Positions 45,992 to 57,632 of a stretch of DNA of 64,000 bases are shown piece by piece; the stretch's first letter is position 1, and every line of letters begins with the position of its first letter. The notes beneath the pieces were generated by a model that made no database searches, was not told the origin of the DNA, and worked only from the letters and a program-made list of their open reading frames with translations. The DNA is from Lineus longissimus. Taxonomy: Eukaryota > Nemertea > Pilidiophora > Heteronemertea > Lineidae. The stretch covers positions 5,609,501-5,673,500 of the forward strand of contig NC_088325.1 in assembly GCF_910592395.1 (NCBI RefSeq), given 5' to 3'. The translations under genes were made by a program, and so were the position numbers.

Positions 45992-48067
45992 CAGGTTGTC
46001 TCATAAAACTGAAGCACTTTGTAGATTGATCCGAACCCCCAAAACAAAAAAAGTCCTTATTGAAACTCTGAAGGAAAATCTGCGAACGCTTGCATTAGTA
46101 AAGCAAAATGAGATTCAGGCAATGATAGCAGTCACGAAATTCCGAAGAAAAACGAGGAGCTCATCCTCTTTTTGTGTTGCACTCTGTAGATTTAGACTCC
46201 CTAGGCCTACGTGGGAGAAAACAGAATCGAAGTTTCTGGGATTTGTGGTTTTCTTATGTAATTCTAGGGCCTCTTAGGCCTATAAATGAAGCCCCACTCA
46301 GGGTACCCACATTGCAGACAACCTGTGCGACAATGGATGCTGTAGAGCTGCTGAGAAAACGACGCCGACGCTACACCGTGACAGAAAAACTTGCCTCCAT
46401 GAGAGACCTGGAGGAGGCACTGGTGAATGGTACCGTGCGCAGTATGAGAGAGTTCGCCGCCAACTATAACATCCCGTGGGAGACGTTTAGAAGGTGGAAT
46501 CTCGAGGACCTCGAGCAGAAGCAAGAGCAAGGGCATGGCCGGAAGAAGACGGTGATGGAGCCCCGTGATCCGTTCTGGCCACAGGTTGAGGACCAGCTGT
46601 ACCAATGGCTGCAGCAGATGAGAGAGCGTCGCATCGCAGTCTCCGTTCTCGACATTCAAGATAAGGCGTTGGTAGTGTGGCAAAGCTGGTGGAATGAGTT
46701 GGCCCAAGATGTCAGAGAAGGGATTCAGCATTGTCGCCCACAGCTATGGGATTTCAACGCATCCATAGGCTGGGTGGAGCGCTTGATGAAGAGACGCCAC
46801 GTGTCCCTACGGAAGGTGACCAAGAATTCAACGACCGTCCCCGCTGATGCTGCTGCAAGAATCCAGACCTTCCGGGATGCGATTACCGGGATCATCGATC
46901 GTCTGAATATACAGATGCGGTTCTTCTTCAACATGGACCAAACCTTTGTCCTGTTTGACATGAAAACCTTGTACACGGTCAACACCACGGGGGAGAAGGC
47001 CATAGACGTCCGATCATCCAGGTCCAATACCAAGCTGGGATGCACCGTCACCCTCTGCATCACAGCCTCTGGAGCAAAGTTGCCGGCGCACATCACCTTC
47101 CCCAGAAGAGGTTTCGTCCGGGTGTTTGCAGGCCTCCAAGACAACCCACCAGCGAATGTAAAGATTACCCAATCGGAAACTGGTTGGATGAGGGAGGAAA
47201 CGGCGCACCACTGGTTAGATGAAGTCCTATCACCCCACGTCACCGACAACGAGATCGACCAGTTCCTCTTAATCGTAGACCATTATCGGGTCCACCGGAC
47301 AGAGAACTTCCGGACGAGAGTCCGCGACATGGGAGGCAGCCTGGAGAACGTACCTGCTGGTTGCACTTCCCTCGTACAACCGTTAGGCGTTGCAGTCATG
47401 AAGTCCTTCAAATGTCACGTACGGCGACATTGGAAATCGTGGAAGAAGGACCACACGGACGAACGAGGAGACTGCCCTCACATCGGCCTGAGAGACGTGA
47501 CCAACATCATCAGAGATGCCTGGGATGGTGTTGATGAGGACGTAATCGTCAGCGGCTTTGAAGCATCGTTTCGACCAAGGCCAATCGAAGCTGGACCGCA
47601 TGCTATCTTGGAGGAAGAAGAGGAGGCTGCCATGGATGGACCAGAGTTCGTGAATGTAGTCGAGGAGGACATTGTGATGGACTAGAATTGACTGTGGGTG
47701 TTATGAATGTTTGTGGGTACGATTCTGAACGCTAGACAATCTAATAATGTGTATCTTTAGCTTTGAAAAAAAAATTGAATCGGGATTTGCATCGTTCTTT
47801 TTTTTCCCTTCACTGATCACTTCGGACAAGACTGTACATTCAGAAGGATGCTCGGTTTTGTATCCAGATATGTGACGGACAACTTCTCATTCTTACTAAT
47901 TTCGCACTGCAAAGTATCTTTGAAAGCCCGAAGCTGGTAAGGGATGATAAGACCCGAAGACATGCTCCCTTACCTCCCTGAGCAGTGCCTCACTTTGAAA
48001 GGACAGGTCAGTCCCTAAAACCAGCAGAAGCCAATAAGTCAGTTGGCCTTTTTTCATGAACACCCTG
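45992..48067. mobile_element. Tc1/mariner-pogo superfamily element, 2076 bp, TA-flanked
   Basis: Left end CAGGTTGTCTCATAAAA follows TA (45990-45991); right end, reverse complemented, CAGGGTGTTCATGAAAA is followed by TA (48068-48069). The ends match at most positions allowing a one-base gap. TA target duplication, size and a single transposase gene inside fit the superfamily. Confidence 0.75.
46333..47685 (+). CDS. Pogo-like DDE transposase with third Asp replaced by Gly
   Basis: 450-aa uninterrupted frame starting MDAVELLRKRRRRYTV. Residues about 15-60 form a helix-turn-helix of the psq/CENP-B kind (MREFAANYNIPWETFRRWNL), followed by a second DNA-binding stretch (GWVERLMKRRHVSLRKV). Catalytic domain: Asp in FNMDQTFVLFDM (about residue 200) and Asp in LLIVDHYRVH (about 318). 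The third site, normally QPLD, reads SLVQPLGVAVMKSFK: codon GGC at 47386-47388 gives Gly. Such a change should abolish DDE catalysis unless it is a sequencing error. The coding region is clearly more GC-rich than its flanks, suggesting a fairly young arrival. An acidic C-terminus (EEEEEAAMDGPE) ends the protein. Confidence 0.9.
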   Translation: MDAVELLRKRRRRYTVTEKLASMRDLEEALVNGTVRSMREFAANYNIPWETFRRWNLEDLEQKQEQGHGRKKTVMEPRDPFWPQVEDQLYQWLQQMRERRIAVSVLDIQDKALVVWQSWWNELAQDVREGIQHCRPQLWDFNASIGWVERLMKRRHVSLRKVTKNSTTVPADAAARIQTFRDAITGIIDRLNIQMRFFFNMDQTFVLFDMKTLYTVNTTGEKAIDVRSSRSNTKLGCTVTLCITASGAKLPAHITFPRRGFVRVFAGLQDNPPANVKITQSETGWMREETAHHWLDEVLSPHVTDNEIDQFLLIVDHYRVHRTENFRTRVRDMGGSLENVPAGCTSLVQPLGVAVMKSFKCHVRRHWKSWKKDHTDERGDCPHIGLRDVTNIIRDAWDGVDEDVIVSGFEASFRPRPIEAGPHAILEEEEEAAMDGPEFVNVVEEDIVMD

Positions 48068-48248
48068 TACACTATCAGCCATTAGCACTGGGCAACCCTT
48101 CACACTACCAATGACGATTAGTTGAAAATTTTCTGGGACACTCAGTACAATTGCCGAAGGCCCTGATCCCATTATCCCATTCATAGGAGACCTACGAATC
48201 GATTTCAACAACCCATACAATAAGGATTGGACTCGAAACTGAAGTATA

Positions 48249-48653
48249 TTGGATATGAGGCCTGGACAACCCTCTCTGGAATCCCAGCCAATGATCGGCC
48301 TTCTCAACAGCTCTGTTCGCCACCCTATGAGTCGGGGGCGGCGACACCGGCTGTTAATGAAGTGGTGTTATTTTCATGAAACTACAGTATACCAGCCACT
48401 AGTGTCTAGTGATCCAAACTTCACCTTCTTGATTAGTGTTCGAAAAAAACATGAAAAGACATATATACTGAGTTTTAAGGTCAAGAGATCATATAATGGG
48501 TCAGTAAAGGAAATTGATGCGGAGTGGAAGATTGGTATGCATGGTAGCTTTGCTCAGCTTGGTGCCGATGGATATGGCCGGGTTCTAGTTCTGAATGATA
48601 AATCATCGACGGTGCAAGTCTACCACATATTTCATGGTTATCGATTATCGTGA
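48249..48653 (+). CDS. Unassigned open frame, 134 codons
   Basis: The second half (DPNFTFLISVRKKHEKTYIL, EWKIGMHGSFAQLGADGYGR, VLVLNDKSSTVQVYHIF) has protein-like composition; I recognise no family. A likely exon start would be after 48360. No splice sites or neighbours support it strongly. Confidence 0.22.
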   Translation: MDMRPGQPSLESQPMIGLLNSSVRHPMSRGRRHRLLMKWCYFHETTVYQPLVSSDPNFTFLISVRKKHEKTYILSFKVKRSYNGSVKEIDAEWKIGMHGSFAQLGADGYGRVLVLNDKSSTVQVYHIFHGYRLS

Positions 48654-48659
48654 TTAGTT

Positions 48660-49500
48660 TCATATCGAACCAAGTAATCAAAAAAACGGCCGAGTGCCTC
48701 ATCTATACGTGATCAGTTAAGAAAATAGAGAATATATAAATTAGTTTTTTTCTCCTTTCATCGAAATCAAAGTAGCTCAGTTATCATGGCAAGTATGGCG
48801 ATGAGAGAGGTATCATTTTGTGTGAATCGGTATTGCCTTTAATAGCAACTATTGCAAATTGCCAGGGGGTCAATCGCAACTTGCATGCAGCACGATGCGA
48901 TTTTAAAATACTCATTCTTCTCAAATCTACATGACTGTATACTGTCTATAAGTTCATATGATTTTAACCCCGGGTTCACCGGTCTAATTAAGACCTCTTA
49001 ACTAATTGCTACGAAATCGACTCAAAGGCCAAGCCGAAAAAAAACGTCATGGCCACTGAATAAATTGGTGTTGCCACCCATTGTCTATCCTCGTCTCTCT
49101 ATCCTAGCATTAAACAGGCATAGACTGCCGATGTATGATGTGACGAGACGAGACCAAAGTTGCAGCTTACAGTCAATTTATTAAATGAGGCGGCCTATTT
49201 CATACACAGATATGACAATTTGATAGTTTTTATGCATACTAGTATATTTACCCGTGCCGTGGCTGATAGGTCGTATACCACATTCCTGGTATTAAAGCAT
49301 TCCTAGCCTAGATATTTAGAATTTTCGACACTCAGTCAGACCACTGGTCCCAATTCATTCATTGGGTAACAGATGTCCAGTGCAGGGATACAACATAGGC
49401 TATAGGATATTCGTACAGAGATTGGACTCCAGAGCAGGTTACATAAATTTAGTCCCTGTGTGGGGTGCAAGGGACCACAGTTTAAAATCTCATCCAACAG
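48660..49500. other. Spacer without recognised genes
   Basis: No coding, repeat or RNA signal that I can support. Confidence 0.35.
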
Positions 49501-49502
49501 AC

Positions 49503-51300
49503 TCAATAGACGATATCACTCCATAGACGATATCACTCCAAAAGAGTGCAGCACATGACGGGGTAACGTCATGACATCCCGAACTACATTCCATGACGTC
49601 TTTAAGTGAGACGAAAAAAAATCGAATTGTTTCCCGACTATGGCAATCCAAAGCGGAATTTATTCAGGACCGATTTTTTAAACCAGGACTAAAATTTACG
49701 CCAGAATCACGCTATAAATTGCCAAACTGTACAAAAATTTATCTCAGGACAAGGATTTTACAACACCAGGTAAATATTCTTATCCATGTATTTTTCCCCT
49801 TCAGAATAATTTATTTTCACGTTTTAAAAAAAAATTGTCAGTAGGAAAAATTCGGCAGGACTTTTTTCCTTCATAATTTTTTCGACGTGAGGACGTTTTG
49901 CGGGCAGAACGAAAAATTCTCGCAGAATTCACGTGCCAGCGATCACGTGACTCCTGGCAGAAATCACGTGACTCCTGGCAGAAATCACGTCGCGCATCAT
50001 CGCCGCGTTTCCATTTGCCATTTCTGTGTTTTGCCAATTCGCTTAGTCGAGGTAACCTCGACCCCATCCGCCGCGCAGCGGAGGGTCGAGGACGCCTCGT
50101 TGATTTACAGTGGACGAACGATATTGCATGTTCATGCATGTTGATACTCGGCGCCCTGGTATCAATGATTTTTCACTGGGCTCCAGGTTACCGGGGAAAC
50201 CCCAATTCCAATGCAACATGTGCTATCCAATATGCAGTGGCTTGGCTGAGTTTGGTGGTGTTTTATCATTAAAAGTAAGTAAGTATTCCTCCTAAGATCT
50301 CTTAAAAGATCATCAAAGGAGCTACAGTTGAACAAATTGTTCAATTCGTCCGCATTCATGGAGTTGGACGCCATTGCTGCATATAGCAAAATCGCCAAAC
50401 TTCAGAAAAGTTCGTGAGTTGCGAAAAATTATAATATATGACGTCATCAGTTTAAGTGGTCACGTGCGTTCTGCCAGGAGTCACGTGAGTCCTGGCGTCG
50501 AAAAAATTCTGAAGGAAAAAAAGTCCTGCCGTATTTTTCGTCCTGACAATTTTTTGTAAAACGTGAAAATAAATTATTCTGAAGGGAAAAAACACATGGA
50601 TAGGAATATTTTACCTGGTGTTGTAAAATCTTTGTCCTGAGATGAATTATTGTACAATTTCGCAATTCGTAGCGTGATTCTGGCGTAAAAATCCAGTCCT
50701 GATGTAAAAATTTGTTTTGACTAAATTCCGCTTTGGCATGCCATACCCGACGTTATGATCGCTGAAACAACTGGATTTTTTTCCGAGTCACGTCACGGCA
50801 TTCAGAAATGATCGAGGCCACATACCTGTAATAAAGTTTTAAGCCGTTTTCCCTTTAAACAGCACTTTCTACACGCTCATAATTTTTTCCGAGACGTAAT
50901 CTGGCCAAATAGACCTATCCTAGCCTGTCAAACCATGAAATTTTTGTTGTACGTTATGCATGATAATTTCAGGGTTTGGGGGGGGGGTCTGAACTTAGGG
51001 GGGGGGGGGATTTTTGACGGCTTTTAACCCGCGAGTCAGCTTTTTCACCACGACGGGTTAAATTAAGCCTCAAAACCACATAAGTAAGCCAATTGGACTG
51101 AAACTTCATCTTTTCTTCATTTTAAACACACCTTATTCTCAATTTTAGAAAAATTATATCTTAAATCGAAAATACCATTCAACTGGTATGGTGTACAACC
51201 GCGTGCTGATTGGTTTAATACAGGTGCGTGACCATGAGGGGCAGGACATTGTGACGTTACCCCAATAGGTGCTGCACTCTTCTGGAGTGATATCGTCTAT
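49503..51300. mobile_element. Long inverted-repeat element, about 1.8 kb
   Basis: Outer ends AATAGACGATATCACTCCA with AAGAGTGCAGCAC and GGGGTAACGTCA (49503-49575) return at 51236-51300. Inner arms of about 350 bp (49585-49985 versus 50455-50795) share CCAAAGCGGAATTTA, GCCAGAATCACGCTA, TTTTACAACACCAGGTAAAT, TTCAGAATAATTTATTTTCA and the tandem CACGTGACTCCTGGCAGAAA. The right inner arm is separated from the right end by about 440 bp that includes G tracts. The centre (about 49990-50450) has no transposase. No clear target duplication. Confidence 0.6.
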
Positions 51301-51699
51301 TATGTGCTCTCGCTGGACTCGAACCTTTGCTCATTGCCTGACTTGGGTTTGCGTCGTGACATGGTCACCCATAGGGATTGTGCTTGAGTATCGTATTGAG
51401 TATATTGGCTGACTGCATGCAATCGTAGCTCGCGTGGTCAGCATTGAGCATAGTGCATGCTGCATGTAAACAAGTACAGGCCTACGGTACGGTAGTCCAC
51501 GCGTGCAAGTCAGTGCAAGCTCCCAAGCACACATGACTACATGCACATGCAGACGTTCGTAGCTCGTGTATGGCTACGGCAAAAACACATTCATAATTTA
51601 GGCCTATCGTAGGCCTAGCTGTGTGCACTGATGATGCGGGATGGTCGGTCGGCACATTGACTTGATGACACTGACCAATTAAACAACACGGCATACAGT

Positions 51700-52402
51700 C
51701 CTAAATAATGTCCTAATTGCCGTTAAAATCGTCTGCAGTGGAAGGCCAACATCTTGCAAGAGACCTTTAGTCTCAGCCCTCCACTGTCTATAGGATACCT
51801 CGGACTTTTTGTCGCCCGTAAAATTTGGTAAACGAGGCGTATTCACAAAATACCTCGACTCGTTCCCAGCTGAAATAGAAGACTGATTGCCGGAGTATAA
51901 ACGTGAGCGTCTTCGCTCAGATCCGATGGGGGGGGGGGGGGGGTAAAGGCGCCTGTTTAGGGGTACTATGGATGGGAAGTCCTCTTCCCTTTGTATATAC
52001 ATGACTTGGTGGTTTACCCTGATTATGTACACTGACCCCGGCCGGTTTTACATCTAGGCCTACCCTTGCCCCTAGAGGATTTGATCTAGGCCTATTGGTA
52101 TGTGACAAAATCCCTCGGCCGGTACCCCTTATAGATGGCCGTACCGTATTCCCATACGAAAATGGATGCACGATATCTTGAACTTCTATTTCCTCCCCCA
52201 ACGGAGGCATTTGGTCCAAATGACCCACTCTTTCCATATCCACATATTCCTGTTCTGCCTCACCCTGATCATCAGTGCTCACACTTCTACTCAACGCATC
52301 AATGATCTGTTGGCGATCACTATGGTGTAACTGCTTCAACATGGCAGTTATATCGTGGAATGTAGCCACTCTATCCTTGCCTCCCTCGGCCATAATCGAC
52401 AA
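51700..52402 (-). pseudogene. Ty3/Gypsy-like gag N-terminal fragment
   Basis: ATG at 52402 opens a frame beginning MSIMAEGGKDRVATFHDITA with acidic and Pro-rich linker regions. A 16-G run at 51928-51943 shifts the frame; the next frame carries the capsid-like motif LPNFTGDKKSEVSYRQWRAE followed by TKGLLQDVGLPLQTILTAIR, which resembles gag of Gypsy-class elements and PNMA/paraneoplastic-type capsids. The sequence is cut off about 51700. No nucleocapsid, polymerase or LTR was recognised. It is an incomplete copy. Confidence 0.6.
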
Positions 52403-53410
52403 TTATAAAACTACGGAGTAAAAATGAATTCTATGAAATATAACACGGCTACCGAGTTGATAACTATTCAGTCAACAGGTATATAATCTCATCATCTGAA
52501 AATCTATAATGTTTTGCAAAACTGGACTGATTATATGCATTACTAGGTACGTGAGCAAGAGCTGTTGAATATCAAATTATATATGTACATATTGCGGGCC
52601 GCAGGAGGTACTATGGTAGTGATTGACCTCAACAGGGATGCTGAAATTGAAACTCAAAGAAGTACTGGAATTGAAAATGTTGATCTTCAAAGAAATGCTG
52701 CAATTGAAAATTCGTAACTGATCTGTCACTATACTATAATTTGAACTATTGCTAATAATGATCAGATTATACTTAAATTTGAACTCAATGCGGCACTTTC
52801 ACTCTGACTATATCAAATAAATTTGGATTGAGTCTATCACTAACTGACCAAGCCACCTTCAAAACAATTTTCATCCACCAATGAACAATTCAATAACCAC
52901 TATCCAAACCTTGACCTGAACTATGCAGTCAACAATATCTCCTGTCCCTCCTAGAAATAATTGACATCCAAACAAATCAACGACTCACACTCACATTCAC
53001 GCAACAGTACAAGTCAAATAAATACTGCCTTAAACCAGTCATAGTGGTCAACTTAAACCGTGCATGACATATAAACCGTCATGCAATAACATGTAACAAC
53101 TTATCAAAAATTGAAAAGTACTACATGATACCAAATAATCACCATTCAAGTTGAACCAGAACGAACCCAAAGCAATTATTCAACAACATGCAGCATGAAA
53201 ACCAAATATATGCAATAAGTAAGGCAAAATATAGTTCATCTCAACAAACAGTTAAATGCATATAAATCAAAATGTTATGAAATGATATGACGGTCCCTCA
53301 ATATCATATCACACCATAGCATGCAAAACAAGCGAAATGCAAATGCATAAAAGTTTATGTCAAATTAAAGGCAAAAGTTCAAAATTATATTCAAACTAGT
53401 ATTGGGCAAT
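52403..53410. other. AT-rich spacer upstream of the gag fragment
   Basis: No ORF or repeat of note. It may include retroelement leader or LTR sequence, but I could not find a direct repeat pair to prove that. Confidence 0.3.
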
Positions 53411-53413
53411 TCG

Positions 53414-53998
53414 CCTAACAGCAAATTGCAGACCATATCCCTGGTGAAAGTATTTTGAGAAATTAGGTTTGCACCAGGATATAACCAGATAAATCAGAGG
53501 CAAATAACCCTGAATAACCAGCTGAATTAGGTTGTGACAGTAGGTGCATCATAAATACTAGAACTAGCGATGGTTCTGGGACTGCAACAACTCAGCATAT
53601 GGATGGTCAGAATCCAGCAGACAACAAGCAAATGTAATCTGAATCTCAACATCTTTCGTATCTTTTGATGAGTTTTCTGGTCGAGTGAGGGCAACCAGTT
53701 GGCCATCTGATATGGCTGGTGGGGATGAAAGCTCCCAATGTTGGGACGACCAATAATACATTGTGTCTCCACAGTATTTATATTATAATACCTCCCTCCA
53801 TGCACACATGGTTCTGCTGCCAATTTTTTCTTCAAATGATCTAGGTGTCAATCATGCACTCGTGGGTACTGGCACCACGTCGGCAACTTCTGATCTGATC
53901 CTAAGTGGCAGGTTTTTGCTGCTTTGTCCTGGTGCTCATTTTTAAGATGACAAAACACTATCACCAGGGATATGGTCTGCAATTGCTGTTAGGAAAGT
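53414..53998. repeat. Fold-back element with about 45-bp arms
   Basis: CCTAACAGCAAATTGCAGAC with CATATCCCTGGTGAAAGTA (53416-53456) returns in reverse complement at 53950-53992 (CACTATCACCAGGGATATGG, TCTGCAATTGCTGTTAGG). Confidence 0.65.
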
Positions 53999-54029
53999 CA
54001 CAACTTGGGGACAAAAAATAAATGTGATT

Positions 54030-54290
54030 TAGACTTCGCATTCCTTTGAAGTGTAGGTTGCAACATCCCAGGCCATTGATGCATGCATGGTCACAACATA
54101 GGGGCAACCGGGAATCATGGCAAGGATTTTTACAACCATTCTTTTGAGGTGTAGATTGTGATGTGAGGGAAGTGTCTTGATCTCTACATAAAATTCCTTC
54201 GACATGGTGCAACAAACCAGTCCAGTAGATATATACATGGTCATAGCATACGGCATCGAGACAACCAGTATGCAAGGTTACGGCCAGGCC
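54030..54290. repeat. Two diverged tandem units of about 110 bp
   Basis: CCTTTGAAGTGTAGGTTG ... GCATGGTCACAACATAGG is followed by TCTTTTGAGGTGTAGATTG ... ACATGGTCATAGCATACGG in the same order. An AATAAA on the minus strand lies close by at about 54370-54377. Confidence 0.5.
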
Positions 54291-55568
54291 CAAGGGGTAT
54301 GACCGATCAGCACTAAGAGCAAAAACGTAAAATGCAATAATATCCTTAAACTAACTGCCACAGTAGGTTTATTTATTCAGTCTTTTTGAAGTAAAAGTAT
54401 TACAGTGAAAAGAACGAAATACGGCTGGAATATTATACTGGTTTGTCTTCGGACGGCAAATTCAGCACTGCACCGATGTCAAGGTTAAGACGGTTATACG
54501 ACTTTGCCTCATCAGCTCCTCGTGGTCAAGGCTCCTATATCCGTGACTGATGCGGTCGCAGAACAGAACAGATGCTGATCATCCCCGTCACTGCGTCAGG
54601 CTGTAAAACAGAGCGAGGAAATATTTTAACTTCACTAGAAGTTTTATCATTCATTATTCAGACCAACAGACACTGACTACCTGCTAATAGTCTATGAATT
54701 TCATTGTCATAATTCAGAACAAACACTTATCACCTTTGCTGACAATATTTTCAGAAGGTGTGTACATTCGTGTGTCCATTTACACTGCACGTGTATACGT
54801 GCTTTACTGTACATTTCTACAGGAGTGAGCAGGATGTACAGAAAAACGATCTCCAAAACTGTTGCTTTCAGCACTCGCGACACGTTAAGCGAGGTTTTAG
54901 CAATTATTTTCAGTGAAGGTATATCTCATGTGTAGAGTCTGGGTGATTTTGAGACATTCTTAGGTGTTTAAGGCGCACAGTTTGATGAAACTTGCCCGAA
55001 TTCGTAATTTTTTTGATGAATGTATATCCGCCATTGCGGGGATCTGGAAACTTTCGGATGACAAGTTTGCCTCAAAAGATGGACGTGCTCCCTATAATCA
55101 CCCAAACTAACAGCGAATATATATTCTTAAGATCCTTTTCTTGACCTCTGATGAGTTAATTTTGTCTGATGCAGTGTTTCAACACAAATTTGAGGGCGAT
55201 TACAATCACGAAAAAATCACACTCACCCAGTCTAGAATGCGTAGACGAAATGTCTGTTGGCTCTTCCATGTAGCGATTATCCTCCCACCTGTTCAGGTCG
55301 GGACAGATCAACGTTGAGCAACTTGCCTAATCGGTAAACGCGGGAGGCAGTGCTATTACCGGAACGGTTCAGAACCTGCGATTTTCATCAAAAATCACCC
55401 GAAAATTAAAAAAGTAAGCAACGGCTGCAAAAATAAAGTACACGTTGTTCGTTAGCAGGTTATGAAACGTAACCTAACCAAATTTCAGGTCGTTCCGTGC
55501 GGCAGTTTCGGAGATACGTGTCGAAAACCACATCCCTCGGGTCCTGGCGATCGGCTCAGTAAAAACAA

Positions 55569-55602
55569 TAGACCATATCCACGGAGTTGTGGATATGGTC
55601 TA
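55569..55602. repeat. Perfect 14-bp inverted repeat with 6-base loop
   Basis: TAGACCATATCCAC, loop GGAGTT, GTGGATATGGTCTA. The core GACCATATCC also occurs in both arms of the fold-back at 53414-53998. Confidence 0.9.
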
Positions 55603-56519
55603 ACTAAAATGTCAAGTCAAGTGCCTGTCTAAGGTCACAACAGTCAAAACGTCCAACGTCCACTGCGCCGTCAATCGTCAAGCGTCAATTATATATCACG
55701 TCGCGTAAACAACATCACATTCACCGCCCAAAGTTCGCGAGGCGCGCGTTAAATCAATACACAGTAATGTGGGCCCACGAGCACATACCGGCAAAACTAC
55801 TCGTCAAGAAAACAGCAATGACGGCGAATCCTCCAAACTAAATATGGCGGCTTGCCATATCCATGAACCAAACAACGTTCGGACAACGAACAGAAGATTA
55901 CCAACACCACAACTTCAGCGACACACGTATACTGCACACAGGATCCATTACCACGACTTTGAAAGATATATATAAACACGAATCAGTCCGACTCGCAAAT
56001 CACTTGCACGATCAACAAACGCATTGCCCTGTCCCGAATCAACAATATCACAAAATAGTTCTCACAAACGGCTGAGCCCCCAAAAGATGTAGCCCCTTTT
56101 CACCGATGGCCACTCCGAGTTCCTGGTGCGAGTTTTCAAATTCACGGGACGTACACTACAGCATATGGTATATACATTTTATTCCGATCGACATCTTATA
56201 TATATCCGTTCCTCAGACCGGTCAGCATGGCACTCTCTACAAACAGTCACCGCCTCATAATATACTAACATATTATATAATAATGAGAGTGCACTAAAAG
56301 AGGGCGAACCCTTTAGTAGGCCCTATTAACACCCGGAAAGCTAAATATAAACTATGTACATTTCGAGCCAATTACAGTATGTATAGTATCTTAACATTTT
56401 GTAACAAAAAAGACGGCTACTTGCCAAATAACAGGTGGAAATCTCGAAGCCGGCATTCACTACTCACATGGCCTTCTGGCGAATTGTCTGATCTTGACAG
56501 ATGAGCTGTCACGTTATAT

Positions 56520-56550
56520 GCGCCTGCGCACTCATTGTGCGCTATAAATA
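56520..56550 (+). promoter_or_regulatory. Promoter-like cluster: NRF1-type site and TATA box
   Basis: TGCGCCTGCGCA (56519-56530) resembles a nuclear respiratory factor 1 site, and TATAAATA lies at 56543-56550. The frame downstream at 56596 opens only with GTG and has a possible donor near 56732, so no coding exon is established. Confidence 0.3.
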
Positions 56551-57632
56551 ACGTCAGCCATCGAACAGTAACTTCGGCAATATTCGGCAATTTTCGTGAG
56601 TTTTACATCGACAAAATTCCTGACTAAAATCGCTTCAAAGTTCACTTTCCCGGCAAAAGGTTTCATAGTGACAGCTTCCACAATTGTTGTGATTTCCTTG
56701 GAAGTCTATAGATTGAGTAGTATAGATGCAGGTATAATGCGACATGTAATTTCATGTAAGAAAATCGACTGCCAAACGCTGTAATATCCATTGTCCCTTT
56801 GGAAAATCCGGATCTTCGGCTAGGAATAAGTTTTAGTGTTTTAACGACGCAAAAACAATTCTGACAGTTAGTTGTTCATATGAGAGTTGTCTGTTTCAGT
56901 CATAAATTACACAAATTTGATTGATAGTATGGACAAGCAGATTTAATTCAATGAAATATTCCATGTTTGAAAATCGACGACCAACTTCTGTAATATACGT
57001 TTTCCCTACGCTCCCGCAAGGTGGCCAGCGTGTAACGTAACCGCTATTGGCCAGTTCCGGGCAAATCTCTGTAATGTAATCAAGAGGGTGGTTGGGTCTC
57101 TGGACGGTGTGGCCAGCGTGTATAAGCATCGGCGGTGTGACAATATGTAAAAAAACTCTACAGAAGGCCAAAGACCTCTGTTAGCCAGCGTGTACATTCT
57201 GTGTACATTTCAATGAATATAGGTTGGTGAAAAAAAGTACACCAAGGGTGCTTTAATTCCCACCAAATTTTATATGTGTTATGAAGAGGCTTTTATCGAA
57301 ATAATAGTAAAAATTCAAAACATTCCAATACCGATTGCCTGAGAAAAATTTATTTGTGTACAACATTGCCATCAAATCGTCACTCGCGGACTGATATGGG
57401 CCTATTAGAATACAAGTTCTAAACTGGCCAGTGAGACAATATTTCCTTAAATTAATTATCAAAAAGTATATCCCTGTTATGGCCTGGCTCTGTAGATTAA
57501 GAATCCACCAAAGATTGAAGAATAAATCCACATTCACCCATCACAGTCATGTATTTACCACAGCTTCACAGTTCAGTACGGACTATGTGTCAGTGCCACA
57601 CTTCCGCCTGTGGGTGAATACATGTCTCTGCC

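Larger units (their letters stand above)
54400..57630. other. Spacer without supported genes
   Basis: Open frames are short and lack family resemblance. Contains a perfect hairpin (55569-55602) and a TATA-bearing promoter-like stretch (56520-56550), both listed separately. The 3' end of the spacer at 57000-57190 repeats GGCCAGCGTGTA three times (about 57021, 57110 and 57184). Confidence 0.35.

Noticed and set aside
46725-47249. Long minus-strand frame of 174 codons
   Set aside because: It is antisense to the pogo transposase, a GC-rich gene in which opposite frames stay open by chance.
49898-50272. 124-codon frame in the inverted-repeat element
   Set aside because: It crosses tandem CACGTGACTCCTGGCAG repeats and has no domain; not a transposase.
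53961-54293. Minus-strand frame with many Cys and His
   Set aside because: It spans diverged tandem units and shows no conserved zinc-finger spacing.
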